64,000 nucleotides of DNA, from NCBI GenBank assembly GCA_016744065.1, contig JADGFA010000001.1, positions 116,546 through 180,545 on the forward strand. The letters are read 5' to 3'. The notes beneath the pieces are model-generated. The model saw only the letters and a list, made by a program, of their open reading frames with translations. It was not told the DNA's origin and did no database searches. Of the stretch, positions 9,100 through 17,679 are shown in pieces. The stretch comes from Gammaproteobacteria bacterium (GTDB lineage Bacteria > Pseudomonadota > Gammaproteobacteria > SZUA-229). Made by a program: the position numbers and the translations under genes. How positions within the stretch are numbered: the stretch's first letter is position 1; each line of letters starts with the position of its first letter.

Positions 9100-10025
9100 T
9101 GGCACGTGAAAAAAAATCAATGATTGGCTTTGATCCTCTGGCCTGGCTTGATGACGGTGCAGATACAAATGAAAAAGAGACATCTCAGGAAGATAAAAAA
9201 GCAGTTGTAAAAACTAAAAAAAAGCCGACTGAAAAGAAGAAAAAAGATAGTGCAAAAATGCTCAAGGTGCTGGGGCATTCAATAGATGAAACAGCATTGT
9301 TAAAAGGATATGAGTTAGCAGAAAGCGTTTTAGATGAGGTAACTGTTCATTTTTATAATGAATTGTTTACCCAGCATTCAGAGCTGACGTCTTTATTTGA
9401 AAATACCAGTGAAACAGCGCAGGCAGGAAAATTTTCAGCAGCGCTCAAATTATTGATTGATAATTTACACAATGAAGAAGCACTAAAAACAGTATTAACC
9501 GCTATGGGTGAACGCCACCAGAAATACGCGGCATTACCCGAACATTATCCTGTAGTGGCAGAATTACTGATCGCCAGTTTTAAAAAAATAATTGGTCGAT
9601 CATGGACAAAAAATATTAGTGCAGCATGGATGAAACTACTGGTTGCAGCAGCAGAAACAATGTGTGCAGCCTATCAAGAAGAAGTTACTGAAGTTGAAAC
9701 AATTGAGCCTGGAAAAGACATGAAATCAGAACCAGAGGAAAAAGAATCGGAACATCCTGTTCTTCAGTTAAATAGCATTCAGGATATCAGTAAATCACAG
9801 GTGTTGAAGCACGATATGCTGGCACTGGTTAATGATAATGATGTTATCGATATACAGGCTTCAGAGGTTGAGAGAATTGATGGTTCAGCATTGCAGTTAT
9901 TATGTGCGTTATTTGGTTATGCAGAGCAAAACAATCTAGTGATTAACTGGATAAATCCATCGGATGCATTAAAAGAATCTGCCCAGACATTGGGTGTACA
10001 GGCAATTTTAGAGTTAAGTGATTAA
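9099..10025 (+). CDS. Globin-STAS fusion protein in chemotaxis operon
   Basis: I take the ATG at 9099, which overlaps the previous stop (TAATG) and follows GGAAGG by 8 bases; a longer TTG-initiated form is possible but less likely. The 308 residues contain a short N-terminal segment with GFDPLAWLDDG, a Lys/Glu-rich linker, a globin domain (about 55-205) and a C-terminal STAS domain (about 225-308). The globin is of the flavohaemoglobin/Vitreoscilla type: FYNELF fits the helix-B Tyr, GERHQKYAALPEHYPVV contains the expected haem-ligating His. No FAD/NAD reductase module follows. The STAS part has the signature-like RIDGSALQLLCALFG with a candidate phosphorylatable Ser. Oxygen or NO sensing that feeds a partner switch or the array is an inference. 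Confidence 0.8.
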   Translation: MAREKKSMIGFDPLAWLDDGADTNEKETSQEDKKAVVKTKKKPTEKKKKDSAKMLKVLGHSIDETALLKGYELAESVLDEVTVHFYNELFTQHSELTSLFENTSETAQAGKFSAALKLLIDNLHNEEALKTVLTAMGERHQKYAALPEHYPVVAELLIASFKKIIGRSWTKNISAAWMKLLVAAAETMCAAYQEEVTEVETIEPGKDMKSEPEEKESEHPVLQLNSIQDISKSQVLKHDMLALVNDNDVIDIQASEVERIDGSALQLLCALFGYAEQNNLVINWINPSDALKESAQTLGVQAILELSD

Positions 10026-10118
10026 TAACTTAAAAATAAAATTAGCCTGTCACTCTAAACGAAATAAAGAACAAGATGAAAATTAAGTACAAAATAGAAT
10101 ATAAAAAGGATACATAGA

Positions 10119-13100
10119 ATGAGTCCAGATGATTACGTATCGCCATTAGGACTGGATGTGGAAACACTGGAAACCAGTTTTAATTTACTGGCTCCTCGGG
10201 GTGAGGAGCTGGTAAGGCGCTTTTATGATGAGTTGTTTATACGTGCACCTGCTGTTAGACCTATGTTTGATAATACAACGCCTGTGGAGCAACAGAAAAA
10301 ACTACTTGCTGCATTAAAACTGGTTATTGAAAACGTACGTAACCCCGAAGCACTTGCTCCGGTTTTAACTGCCATGGGCGTGCGTCATCAGGGTTATGGT
10401 GCGTTAGCTGAGCATTATCCTGTGGTTGCCAGTGCACTCATTGATACCATGAAAGAAATGGCTGGAGATGGGTGGAACGATACAACCGATATAGCCTGGA
10501 ATAAAGCGTTAGACGTTATTGGAAAAGTGATGCTCGATGCTTATACGGATGTCACAACTAATACAACAAATGAAACAATTGAAACAATGAGTTCCCCACG
10601 AGGAGTCAGCACAATGAATGATACAGATGTAGCAGAGCTATCTAGCTTACGCTCAGCAATGACGGCAATAAGTAAAGCACAGGCTATGATTGAGTTTAAT
10701 CTGGACGGTACTATTATTACTGCCAATGAAAATTTTCTCAATGCAATGGGGTATACGCTAGAAGAGGTTAAAGGCAAACATCATAGTATGTTTGTTGAGC
10801 CAGCTTATAAAGATAGTGTTGAGTACTCTCAGTTTTGGGAAAAGTTAAATCGAGGTGAATTCCAGTCGGCAGAGTACAAACGTATCGGTAAAGGTGGAAA
10901 AGAAGTCTGGATTCAGGCGTCTTATAACCCTATTTTTGATGCCAGTGGTAAACCGTTTAAAGTGGTGAAGTTTGCAACAGATGTAACGGCACAAAAACTG
11001 GAGTCTGCTGAAAATACTGGAAAAATAGATGCAATCAGTAAAGCGCAGGCTATGATTGAATTTAATCTAGATGGCACCATTATTATTGCTAATGACAATT
11101 TTCTCAATGCAATGGAGTACACACTAGAAGAAGTTAAAGGCAAGCATCATAGTATGTTTGTTGAGCCAGGGTATAAGGAAAGTGCTGAGTACTCTGAGTT
11201 TTGGGAAAAATTAAATCGCGGTGAGTTCCAGTCGGCAGAGTACAAACGCATCGGTAAAGGGGGAAAAGAAGTCTGGATTCAGGCATCTTATAATCCTATT
11301 TTTGATATGAATGGTAAGCCGTTTAAAGTGGTGAAGTTTGCATCAGATATAACCAGGCAAAGAATTGAAGCAGAATTTAATCAACGACTACAAGGTGCAG
11401 TCGTGTCCTCAAGGCAGGCCACTATTTTAGTCGATCGTGATTTTATAGTGACCTATGCCAATGATGCAACGATGAACTTATTGGATAAATATAAGGCAGA
11501 ATTATCCCTGGCTTTTCCTGGCTTTGACTCTGGTAAATTGATGGGTATTTGTATTGATGTGTTCCATAAAGATCCATCTCATCAACGTAAGTTATTAGAT
11601 AATCCAGACAATTGTCCTTACCAAACGGATATATCCATTGGTCATTTAATATTTTCCTTAAATGTTACAGCTACCATGGATGCAGAGGGAAATTACGTAG
11701 GTAACGCCCTGGAATGGTCTGATGTAACAGATACCAGAAAGAAGGAGCTGGAAGTAGCACGATTACAGTCTGCAGTGGATGGTGCACAGGCTAATTTAAT
11801 GATTTGTGATACAGACCTGGTGATCACTTATGCCAATCCATCAGTAATAGATATGATGGCAAAACGTGCAGATGCTTTACGTGTAATCTTCCCGGGTTTT
11901 GATGCGCATAATTTAGTCGGTCAATGTATTGATCAGTTTCATAAAAATCCAGCACACCAGCGTCAGTTATTAGGTAATGCAGCAAATTTGCCAGCACAGG
12001 CTGAAATTAGTGTGGCAGGTTTAGAGTTTTCTGTGAATGCCACGGCTATTGTTGATCATGAGGGTAATCTTATGGGTAATATGGTGGAGTGGGGTGATAT
12101 TACTGAACAGAAAGATGCAGAGGGGCAAATACAGTCTCTTATCAGTAATGCGGTTCAGGGTGAGTTAGATACCCGAATTGATGCCGCAACCTATTCCGGT
12201 TTTATGAAGAGCCTGGGTGAGGGTATAAATGAATTAATGGATGCGGTGGTGGTCCCTATGCAGGAAGCGCAACGAGTCATTAAAGCTTTGTCTACAGGGG
12301 ACTTAACCGAAGTAATGGAGGGAGAATATTCTGGAGAGTTTGCTGAATTACGTGATGCTATTAGTGAAACTAATACGGTGCTTTCAGATATGGTTGAGCA
12401 AATTATGAATGGTTCAGAAACCATTCTAACTTCATCGGATGAAATAGCGCGAGGTAATGCTGATTTAAGTCAGCGAACAGAAGAGCAGGCTTCCAGTCTT
12501 GAAGAAACAGCTTCAAGTATGGAGGAAATGACCTCAACCGTAAAACAGAATGCAGATAATGCGCGTGAAGCCAATCAGTTAGCTGCTGCAGCGAGAGAAC
12601 AAGCTGAAAAAGGCGGTGACGTGGTGCAGAAAGCGGTTGATGCAATGGGGGAAATTAACACCAGTAGTAAGAAAATTGCAGATATTATCGGCGTGATTGA
12701 TGAAATCGCTTTTCAGACCAATCTGCTTGCGTTGAATGCAGCGGTAGAAGCTGCTCGAGCAGGTGAGCAGGGAAAAGGCTTTGCGGTTGTGGCAGCTGAA
12801 GTACGTAACCTTGCACAAAGATCAGCAGGTGCTGCGAAAGAAATTAAAGGCCTGATTAATGACAGTGTAGAACGTGTAGATGAAGGATCTAAGCTGGTTG
12901 ATGAATCAGGAAAAACACTAGAAGAAATTGTTAACGGTGTAAAAAAAGTGAGTGACATTATTGCAGAAATAGCTGCTGCAGCGCAGGAGCAGTCAGCAGG
13001 TATTGAAGAAGTCAATAAAGCCATTACTCAGATGGATGAAATGACCCAACAAAATGCAGCATTAGTTGAAGAGGCAACTGCAGCCAGTGAGTCAATGAAT

Positions 13101-13325
13101 GAAGAAGCTAAAGAGATGAATGAATTAATGGACTTCTTTGATCTGGGTGATGAAGAACCAGAACCTGTAAAAGTTGCGCCAAAACGTAAACGCAGAAAAG
13201 CCAGAGTAGTAGAGGATGATGAGAGCGAAGCACCCGCTGCAAGAAGAAAGAAGGTGCCTAAGCGAGCGACTAAAAGAGCATCAACACCTGTAGCAGACGA
13301 TGATGATGAGTGGGAAGAGTTTTAA
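10119..13325 (+). CDS. Cytoplasmic globin-PAS4-HAMP-MCP chemoreceptor (putative oxygen/NO sensor)
   Basis: This 1068-residue receptor has no membrane segment. Domains in order are a flavohaemoglobin-type globin (about 5-150; [23 protein letters not shown]), two nearly identical PAS domains (about 182-293 and 304-415), two further diverged PAS-like domains related to each other (about 420-540 and 545-668), a HAMP-like linker (about 685-780), and the methyl-accepting signalling hairpin (about 785-1010) with tip [33 protein letters not shown] Lys/Arg-rich then Asp/Glu-rich tail ends DEWEEF, which fits the x-Trp-x-x-Phe pentapeptide that tethers CheR in enterobacterial receptors. The globin closely resembles that of the preceding globin-STAS protein. 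Energy or gas taxis is the likely role, by analogy with HemAT and Aer, but here the globin is not the usual globin-coupled-sensor type. Confidence 0.9.
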   Translation: MSPDDYVSPLGLDVETLETSFNLLAPRGEELVRRFYDELFIRAPAVRPMFDNTTPVEQQKKLLAALKLVIENVRNPEALAPVLTAMGVRHQGYGALAEHYPVVASALIDTMKEMAGDGWNDTTDIAWNKALDVIGKVMLDAYTDVTTNTTNETIETMSSPRGVSTMNDTDVAELSSLRSAMTAISKAQAMIEFNLDGTIITANENFLNAMGYTLEEVKGKHHSMFVEPAYKDSVEYSQFWEKLNRGEFQSAEYKRIGKGGKEVWIQASYNPIFDASGKPFKVVKFATDVTAQKLESAENTGKIDAISKAQAMIEFNLDGTIIIANDNFLNAMEYTLEEVKGKHHSMFVEPGYKESAEYSEFWEKLNRGEFQSAEYKRIGKGGKEVWIQASYNPIFDMNGKPFKVVKFASDITRQRIEAEFNQRLQGAVVSSRQATILVDRDFIVTYANDATMNLLDKYKAELSLAFPGFDSGKLMGICIDVFHKDPSHQRKLLDNPDNCPYQTDISIGHLIFSLNVTATMDAEGNYVGNALEWSDVTDTRKKELEVARLQSAVDGAQANLMICDTDLVITYANPSVIDMMAKRADALRVIFPGFDAHNLVGQCIDQFHKNPAHQRQLLGNAANLPAQAEISVAGLEFSVNATAIVDHEGNLMGNMVEWGDITEQKDAEGQIQSLISNAVQGELDTRIDAATYSGFMKSLGEGINELMDAVVVPMQEAQRVIKALSTGDLTEVMEGEYSGEFAELRDAISETNTVLSDMVEQIMNGSETILTSSDEIARGNADLSQRTEEQASSLEETASSMEEMTSTVKQNADNAREANQLAAAAREQAEKGGDVVQKAVDAMGEINTSSKKIADIIGVIDEIAFQTNLLALNAAVEAARAGEQGKGFAVVAAEVRNLAQRSAGAAKEIKGLINDSVERVDEGSKLVDESGKTLEEIVNGVKKVSDIIAEIAAAAQEQSAGIEEVNKAITQMDEMTQQNAALVEEATAASESMNEEAKEMNELMDFFDLGDEEPEPVKVAPKRKRRKARVVEDDESEAPAARRKKVPKRATKRASTPVADDDDEWEEF
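10665..11363 (+). repeat. Tandem duplication of a PAS-domain coding unit (period 366 bp)
   Basis: Two copies begin at 10665 and 11031, each about 330 bases with a short divergent linker between them. Long stretches are almost identical at the DNA level, including silent positions, for example around 10863-10940 and 11229-11306. That points to a recent duplication or ongoing gene conversion inside the receptor gene. The two PAS domains differ in only about a dozen residues. Confidence 0.9.
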
Positions 13326-13341
13326 AGCTGGAGTGTGAGCG

Positions 13342-13401
13342 TCCATTGTTAGTTAGTTGCATATAACATGGTTATGTAGATAAAAATTAACTAATAATGG
13401 A
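13342..13401 (+). other. Intercistronic long hairpin between receptor gene and cheR
   Basis: Bases 13342-13358 can pair with 13385-13401 over 17 positions, 15 Watson-Crick and 2 G-U in the plus-strand RNA. The loop itself holds a smaller ATAAC/GTTAT stem around 13363-13375. There is no clear U-tract, so a classic terminator is unlikely. It may be an mRNA-processing or stability element that sets different levels for the receptor and cheRDB. This is an inference. Confidence 0.5.
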
Positions 13402-13495
13402 ATTATAGTTTTCAAAATAAGCTCATAGCAGAATATATTTGTGATAGCCATGCTTGCTTATATGGTTAATAAACTCAAAAAAAGAAGGCATAACA

Positions 13496-14359
13496 TTGAG
13501 CAAACATAACAGTTTAAATGGTGTTAATTTCGAAGAAAAAGAGTTTCCTTTTACGGATTCAGATTTTCAATTTATACAGACGTTGGTTGCTGAGCGTACA
13601 GGCATTGTTTTAAGTGATATAAAACGCACCATGGTATACAGCCGAATTGCACGACGTATTCGTCAGTGCGGAGTAAGTGATTTCACTGAGTATTGCAATT
13701 TATTAAAAGCAGGGGATGAATCAGAGCTGGTTTCATTTACCAATGCAATTACGACTAATCTTACGTCGTTTTTTCGTGAGCCCCATCACTTTGAGTATTT
13801 AGCTAAAACTGTTTTGCCTGAGTTAGAAAAAAATAAAAAAAATAAGCGCATCCGTATCTGGTCTGCAGGTTGTTCTTCTGGTGAAGAACCCTATTCGATT
13901 GCCATGACAGTGATGGATCATTTTAAGAATAAATCTGACTGGGATATTAAAATACTCGCTTCAGACCTTGATTTTGAAATGGTTGAACGTGCATCGAAAG
14001 GTGTTTATAAAGAAGAGCGAGTTACCGGGCTGGATAAAAAACATTTGCGTAATTATGTAAAAAAGGGAAAAGGAAAGACGGAAGGCATGGTGAAAATAGA
14101 CCAGAGCCTGATTGATATGATTACGTTTAAACAATTAAACCTGTTGCATGAGTGGCCATTTAAAGGGCCATTTGATTTTATGTTTTGCCGTAATGTTGTT
14201 ATATATTTTAATAAAGATACACAAAGAGAATTATTTGATCGTTATGCTGAAGTTTTACCCGAAAACGCCCCCCTGTTTATCGGTCATTCCGAGTCACTTT
14301 TTAAAGTGACAGATAGATTTAAGTCTATGGGGCAGACTATTTATAGAAAGGTAAAATAA
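13496..14359 (+). CDS. cheR: Chemotaxis protein methyltransferase CheR
   Basis: CheR methylates glutamates on chemoreceptors using S-adenosylmethionine. I place the start at TTG 13496, because AAGAAGG lies about 7 bases upstream; the frame is open further, to TTG 13454, but nothing supports that start. The resulting 287-residue protein has the usual CheR length. It has the N-terminal all-alpha CheR_N domain, FFREPHHFEYL, the SAM-binding signature RIWSAGCSSGEEPYSIAM, LASDLDFEMVERA and the late motif FDFMFCRNVVIYF. The large receptor upstream carries a candidate CheR-docking tail (WEEF). It is followed almost without a gap by cheD and cheB, the other adaptation enzymes. Confidence 0.95.
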   Translation: MSKHNSLNGVNFEEKEFPFTDSDFQFIQTLVAERTGIVLSDIKRTMVYSRIARRIRQCGVSDFTEYCNLLKAGDESELVSFTNAITTNLTSFFREPHHFEYLAKTVLPELEKNKKNKRIRIWSAGCSSGEEPYSIAMTVMDHFKNKSDWDIKILASDLDFEMVERASKGVYKEERVTGLDKKHLRNYVKKGKGKTEGMVKIDQSLIDMITFKQLNLLHEWPFKGPFDFMFCRNVVIYFNKDTQRELFDRYAEVLPENAPLFIGHSESLFKVTDRFKSMGQTIYRKVK

Positions 14360-14360
14360 T

Positions 14361-15023
14361 GTGGTGATTTCAAGGATGCAAAAAAAAGCAGAGATGGAAG
14401 CATCGATGCCAAAGTGCCTGACAGGTCTGGAACATATTAGTCGGTTCTGGGATAAAAAACATAATATATTTTCCGCAAAAATATTGCCGGGTGAATATTA
14501 TGTAAGTATGCATGGTGAGTTAATCAGTACCGTATTGGGTTCCTGTATATCTGCCTGTATTCGGGATGTTAAAATGGGAATAGGAGGTATGAATCACTTC
14601 ATGCTACCCATGGGGTGCGAAGATGAACATGCGGGTAAAATTCACCTGACCAGTGCTACAAGATATGGCAACTTTGCTATGGAAATGCTAATAAATGAAA
14701 TATTAAAATCAGGAGGTAGTAAAAAAAATCTTGAAGTGAAATTATTTGGAGGTGGTCGAGTACTTTCCAATATGACAAAGATAGATATTGGTAATAAAAA
14801 TATAAAATTTGTGCATGAATATTTGCAGGAAGAAGACCTGGATGTAATAGCAGAAGATACGGGTGATGTGTTTCCCAGGAAAGTACTTTTTTTTGCAGAT
14901 ACAGGTAAGGTGAGAGTAAAACGATTACAGAAAATGCACAATGATACAATTAAACAACGTGAGGAAAAATACCAGAAAAGCATTGATGAAAAACCAGTGC
15001 AAAGTGATATTGAACTATTTTAA
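14361..15023 (+). CDS. cheD: Chemoreceptor glutamine deamidase CheD
   Basis: CheD deamidates specific receptor glutamines to glutamates. The catalytic Cys lies in VLGSCISACIRD and the His in GGMNHFMLP, with the Thr/Ser-rich TSATRYGNFAME and the conserved KLFGGGRVL after them. At 220 residues it is longer than minimal CheD proteins, with an N-terminal extension of about 35 residues and a C-terminal tail ending SDIELF. That tail resembles the GEVELF ends of the two short receptors in this locus. The GTG at 14361 comes one base after cheR ends; ATG 14376 and ATG 14394 are alternative starts in the same frame. It is most likely translationally coupled to cheR. Confidence 0.93.
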   Translation: MVISRMQKKAEMEASMPKCLTGLEHISRFWDKKHNIFSAKILPGEYYVSMHGELISTVLGSCISACIRDVKMGIGGMNHFMLPMGCEDEHAGKIHLTSATRYGNFAMEMLINEILKSGGSKKNLEVKLFGGGRVLSNMTKIDIGNKNIKFVHEYLQEEDLDVIAEDTGDVFPRKVLFFADTGKVRVKRLQKMHNDTIKQREEKYQKSIDEKPVQSDIELF

Positions 15024-15031
15024 ATGGTGGA

Positions 15032-16114
15032 ATGATGTCAAAAAAAATAACAGTATTAATAATTGATGATTCTGCAGTAGTACGACAGGTTTTAACGACA
15101 GTAATCAATTCATCGAAAACGTTAAAAGTAATTGGCGTGGCCAGAGATCCAATAGATGCCCGTGAAAAAATAAAGCAGTTAAATCCGGATATTTTAACTC
15201 TGGATATTGAAATGCCAAAAATGGATGGCGTGACTTTCCTTAAAAACTTAATGCGTTTACGCCCAATGCCAGTCGTTATGATCTCTACATTAACTGAATC
15301 TGGTGCTGATATTACACTGGAGGCACTTGAGGTTGGAGCAGTTGATTTTATTGCTAAACCTAAAATAGATGTACAGGGTGCATTAAAAGAATACAGTGCT
15401 GAAATTATCGAAAAGTTAGAAATAGCCGGTAGAGCTAAAGTCAGGGAATATAAGCCACCGACAAGTTCTTTTCAGATAAGTAAAAAACTAGATGCTGGTG
15501 CAGTGCTGGAGAAAAAGCAGGGTAAGTTACGTTTTAAAACAACGGATAAAATTGTTGCGCTTGGTGCTTCTACTGGTGGTACTGAGGCGATTAAAGAAGT
15601 ATTAGAAAGTCTTCCGGCTAATGCACCGGGTATCGTAATTTCACAACATATACCGATTACGTTTAGTAAAGCATTTACTGAACGGGTGAATAAAACATGC
15701 CAGATAGTTGTCTGTGAACCTGTTGATGGGCAAAAAATTGTACCTGGGCATGCATATATAGCACCGGGAGATAAACACCTTTTAGTTGTTCGCAGTGGCG
15801 CAGAATATATTTGTCGATTAAATGATGGGCCACCAGTAAGTCGTCACAAACCCAGTGTTGATGTTATGTTCAGGTCTGTTGCTCAGAATGTTGGGCCTAA
15901 TGCTATGGGTGTCATGTTAACTGGTATGGGTGCAGACGGAGCTGAAGGCATGTTAGAAATGAAACAACAGGGTGCCTATAATATTTCACAGGATGAAGAT
16001 AGTTGTGTTGTATGGGGTATGCCTGGCGCGGCAGTTAAACTGGGAGCTGTAGATGAGGAAATGACATTGAGTAAAATTGGTAAAGAAATAATTAAGTATT
16101 GTATTGAAAGTTAA
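15032..16114 (+). CDS. cheB: Chemotaxis response regulator protein-glutamate methylesterase CheB
   Basis: CheB removes receptor methyl groups and is activated by phosphate from CheA. The N-terminal receiver (about 6-125) has IDDSAVVRQ, phospho-acceptor Asp58 in LTLDIEMPKMDG and the Lys in FIAKPK. The C-terminal esterase (about 170-355) has the catalytic Ser in LGASTGGTEA, the His in SQHIP and the Asp in LTGMGADGAEGM. Length (360 residues) is normal. Two ATGs lie side by side at 15032 and 15035; GGTGG upstream serves either. It completes the cheR-cheD-cheB adaptation set and is followed by the second short receptor after 15 bases. Confidence 0.95.
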   Translation: MMSKKITVLIIDDSAVVRQVLTTVINSSKTLKVIGVARDPIDAREKIKQLNPDILTLDIEMPKMDGVTFLKNLMRLRPMPVVMISTLTESGADITLEALEVGAVDFIAKPKIDVQGALKEYSAEIIEKLEIAGRAKVREYKPPTSSFQISKKLDAGAVLEKKQGKLRFKTTDKIVALGASTGGTEAIKEVLESLPANAPGIVISQHIPITFSKAFTERVNKTCQIVVCEPVDGQKIVPGHAYIAPGDKHLLVVRSGAEYICRLNDGPPVSRHKPSVDVMFRSVAQNVGPNAMGVMLTGMGADGAEGMLEMKQQGAYNISQDEDSCVVWGMPGAAVKLGAVDEEMTLSKIGKEIIKYCIES

Positions 16115-16129
16115 GTAACGGGGCTGGAT

Positions 16130-17323
16130 GTGAAATTTATAATTGTTGCAACTGTACTATCCGTATGTATTCTTTTTTTCGAACAGTTTTTTTCTAATGG
16201 GAACTATGCACTGATTGAAATTTTACTGGTTACTTTTATCTGGGGTATTAGTAGTTATCTATTGTTAAAAAACTTTAATAAAAAAAATATAGATAAAAAA
16301 GATTCATATGATAATGAGTCTATTCAGGAAACTATAGACTTGCTGGGAAATTCAAAGGATCAGTATGAAAAATTATCAGAAGAATTAAAAGTTATAGTAT
16401 CTAAAATAGATGTAATGAAGTCAATTGTTTCAGAAGCGGTATATGGTCTATCAAACAGTTTTACCAGTTTGTCAGACCAATCATCATTACAAAATTCTTT
16501 ATTGCATGAAATAATTGATGCACTACATGATGGTGATGGAGACGGAGATCATAAAGGATTTATAGATGAAACCAAGGAGGTACTGGAGTATTTTGTTGAA
16601 AATATAACAGAAGTGAGTCGTGGTGGTATGACGATGGTTTATACCGTAGATGATATAGAAGTACAGATGGATGAAGTTAATAAATTATTAAGTGAAATTA
16701 GTGGTATTGCTGATCAGACAAATTTACTGGCACTCAATGCAGCAATTGAAGCTGCACGAGCGGGCGAAGCTGGAAGGGGCTTTGCTGTGGTTGCAGATGA
16801 AGTAAGGGCTTTATCCAGAAATTCAAATAACCTGAATGATAAAATTCGTGATGTGGTTGACAAGTCAAAATCAAATATAGCTAAAGCAAAAAAAATAGTG
16901 GGTGAAATTGCAGGAAAGGATATGAGTGTGGCGATGCAGCATAAAGCCAGAGTAGATGAAGTGCTGGTTTTAATGCATGAAAAAAATCACTTTGTGAATG
17001 GAAAAATACTGGAAGCTCAGGATATTGCATCTAATGTACAGCAAGGTGTTATTACGGCGGTAAGGTCCTTGCAGTTTGAAGATATAGCCAGGCAGCAATG
17101 TGAACAATTAAGTGCACATATTGGTCTGGTTGATCGTTTGTTTGTGGATATAAAACAGGCCTTATCATCTATTGAATCAAATGAAATTTCTATGCCTGCT
17201 ATCAGTGACTTGATACATGATCTAAATATAGAGTTAAAACAGGTAACTGAAAAAGCTAGAGAGATACACTCTATAACAGAAAGTCAGAGTGATATGGAAG
17301 AAGGTGAAGTTGAATTGTTTTAA
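16130..17323 (+). CDS. Short membrane methyl-accepting chemotaxis protein with CheZ-like helix and EVELF tail (paralogue)
   Basis: This 397-residue receptor parallels the one at 3666-4859: two N-terminal membrane segments with a loop of only about 8 residues, a coiled coil, the receptor tip [25 protein letters not shown] split around residues 197-221, then [10 protein letters not shown] with Asp318-x-x-x-Gln322, and a C-terminus ending GEVELF. It starts at GTG 16130. Unlike its paralogue it has an acidic loop [14 protein letters not shown] at about 134-147 with spacing like an EF-hand calcium site. It follows cheB directly. The two proteins may be receptors, or array proteins that carry a phosphatase-like helix. 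Confidence 0.87.
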   Translation: MKFIIVATVLSVCILFFEQFFSNGNYALIEILLVTFIWGISSYLLLKNFNKKNIDKKDSYDNESIQETIDLLGNSKDQYEKLSEELKVIVSKIDVMKSIVSEAVYGLSNSFTSLSDQSSLQNSLLHEIIDALHDGDGDGDHKGFIDETKEVLEYFVENITEVSRGGMTMVYTVDDIEVQMDEVNKLLSEISGIADQTNLLALNAAIEAARAGEAGRGFAVVADEVRALSRNSNNLNDKIRDVVDKSKSNIAKAKKIVGEIAGKDMSVAMQHKARVDEVLVLMHEKNHFVNGKILEAQDIASNVQQGVITAVRSLQFEDIARQQCEQLSAHIGLVDRLFVDIKQALSSIESNEISMPAISDLIHDLNIELKQVTEKAREIHSITESQSDMEEGEVELF

Positions 17324-17370
17324 GGCTGTATTTAGAAAATTATATAATCCCTATATAACAGGAGTGAAGT

Positions 17371-17676
17371 ATGAGTATATCAATGACTGTAAACAGTGAT
17401 AATAAAGCTGCTACCATGAAGGTAATTGGTCGATTTGATTTTAGTTTACATAATGATTTTAGAAAGGCATATAAAGATATCAGTATTAATGCGGGGCAGT
17501 ATGTTGTTGATCTTTCAGGTACAGAGTATCTTGATAGCTCGGCATTGGGAATGCTTTTGTTATTAAAAGAGCATGCTGAATCACACAGTAGTCAGGTCAA
17601 GTTAACGGGGTATAGTGATGAAATTAAAGAAATTCTTACTATTGCCAGTTTCGATAAAATATTTACTCTAGGTTGA
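17371..17676 (+). CDS. STAS-domain anti-sigma factor antagonist (CrsA/HsbA/SpoIIAA type)
   Basis: The 101 residues form a single STAS domain, the partner-switch module whose phosphorylation on a conserved Ser controls binding to an anti-sigma kinase. The signature VDLSGTEYLDSSALGMLLLL contains the expected Ser at 56-57. It is followed after 3 bases by a receiver/PP2C/HATPase protein, the enzyme class that phosphorylates and dephosphorylates such antagonists. The pair matches the CrsA-CrsR arrangement described in Shewanella and HsbA-HsbR in Pseudomonas. No sigma factor is encoded nearby, so the final target (sigma factor, anti-sigma factor FlgM or another protein) is not shown by the sequence. 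Confidence 0.88.
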   Translation: MSISMTVNSDNKAATMKVIGRFDFSLHNDFRKAYKDISINAGQYVVDLSGTEYLDSSALGMLLLLKEHAESHSSQVKLTGYSDEIKEILTIASFDKIFTLG

Positions 17677-17679
17677 TTT

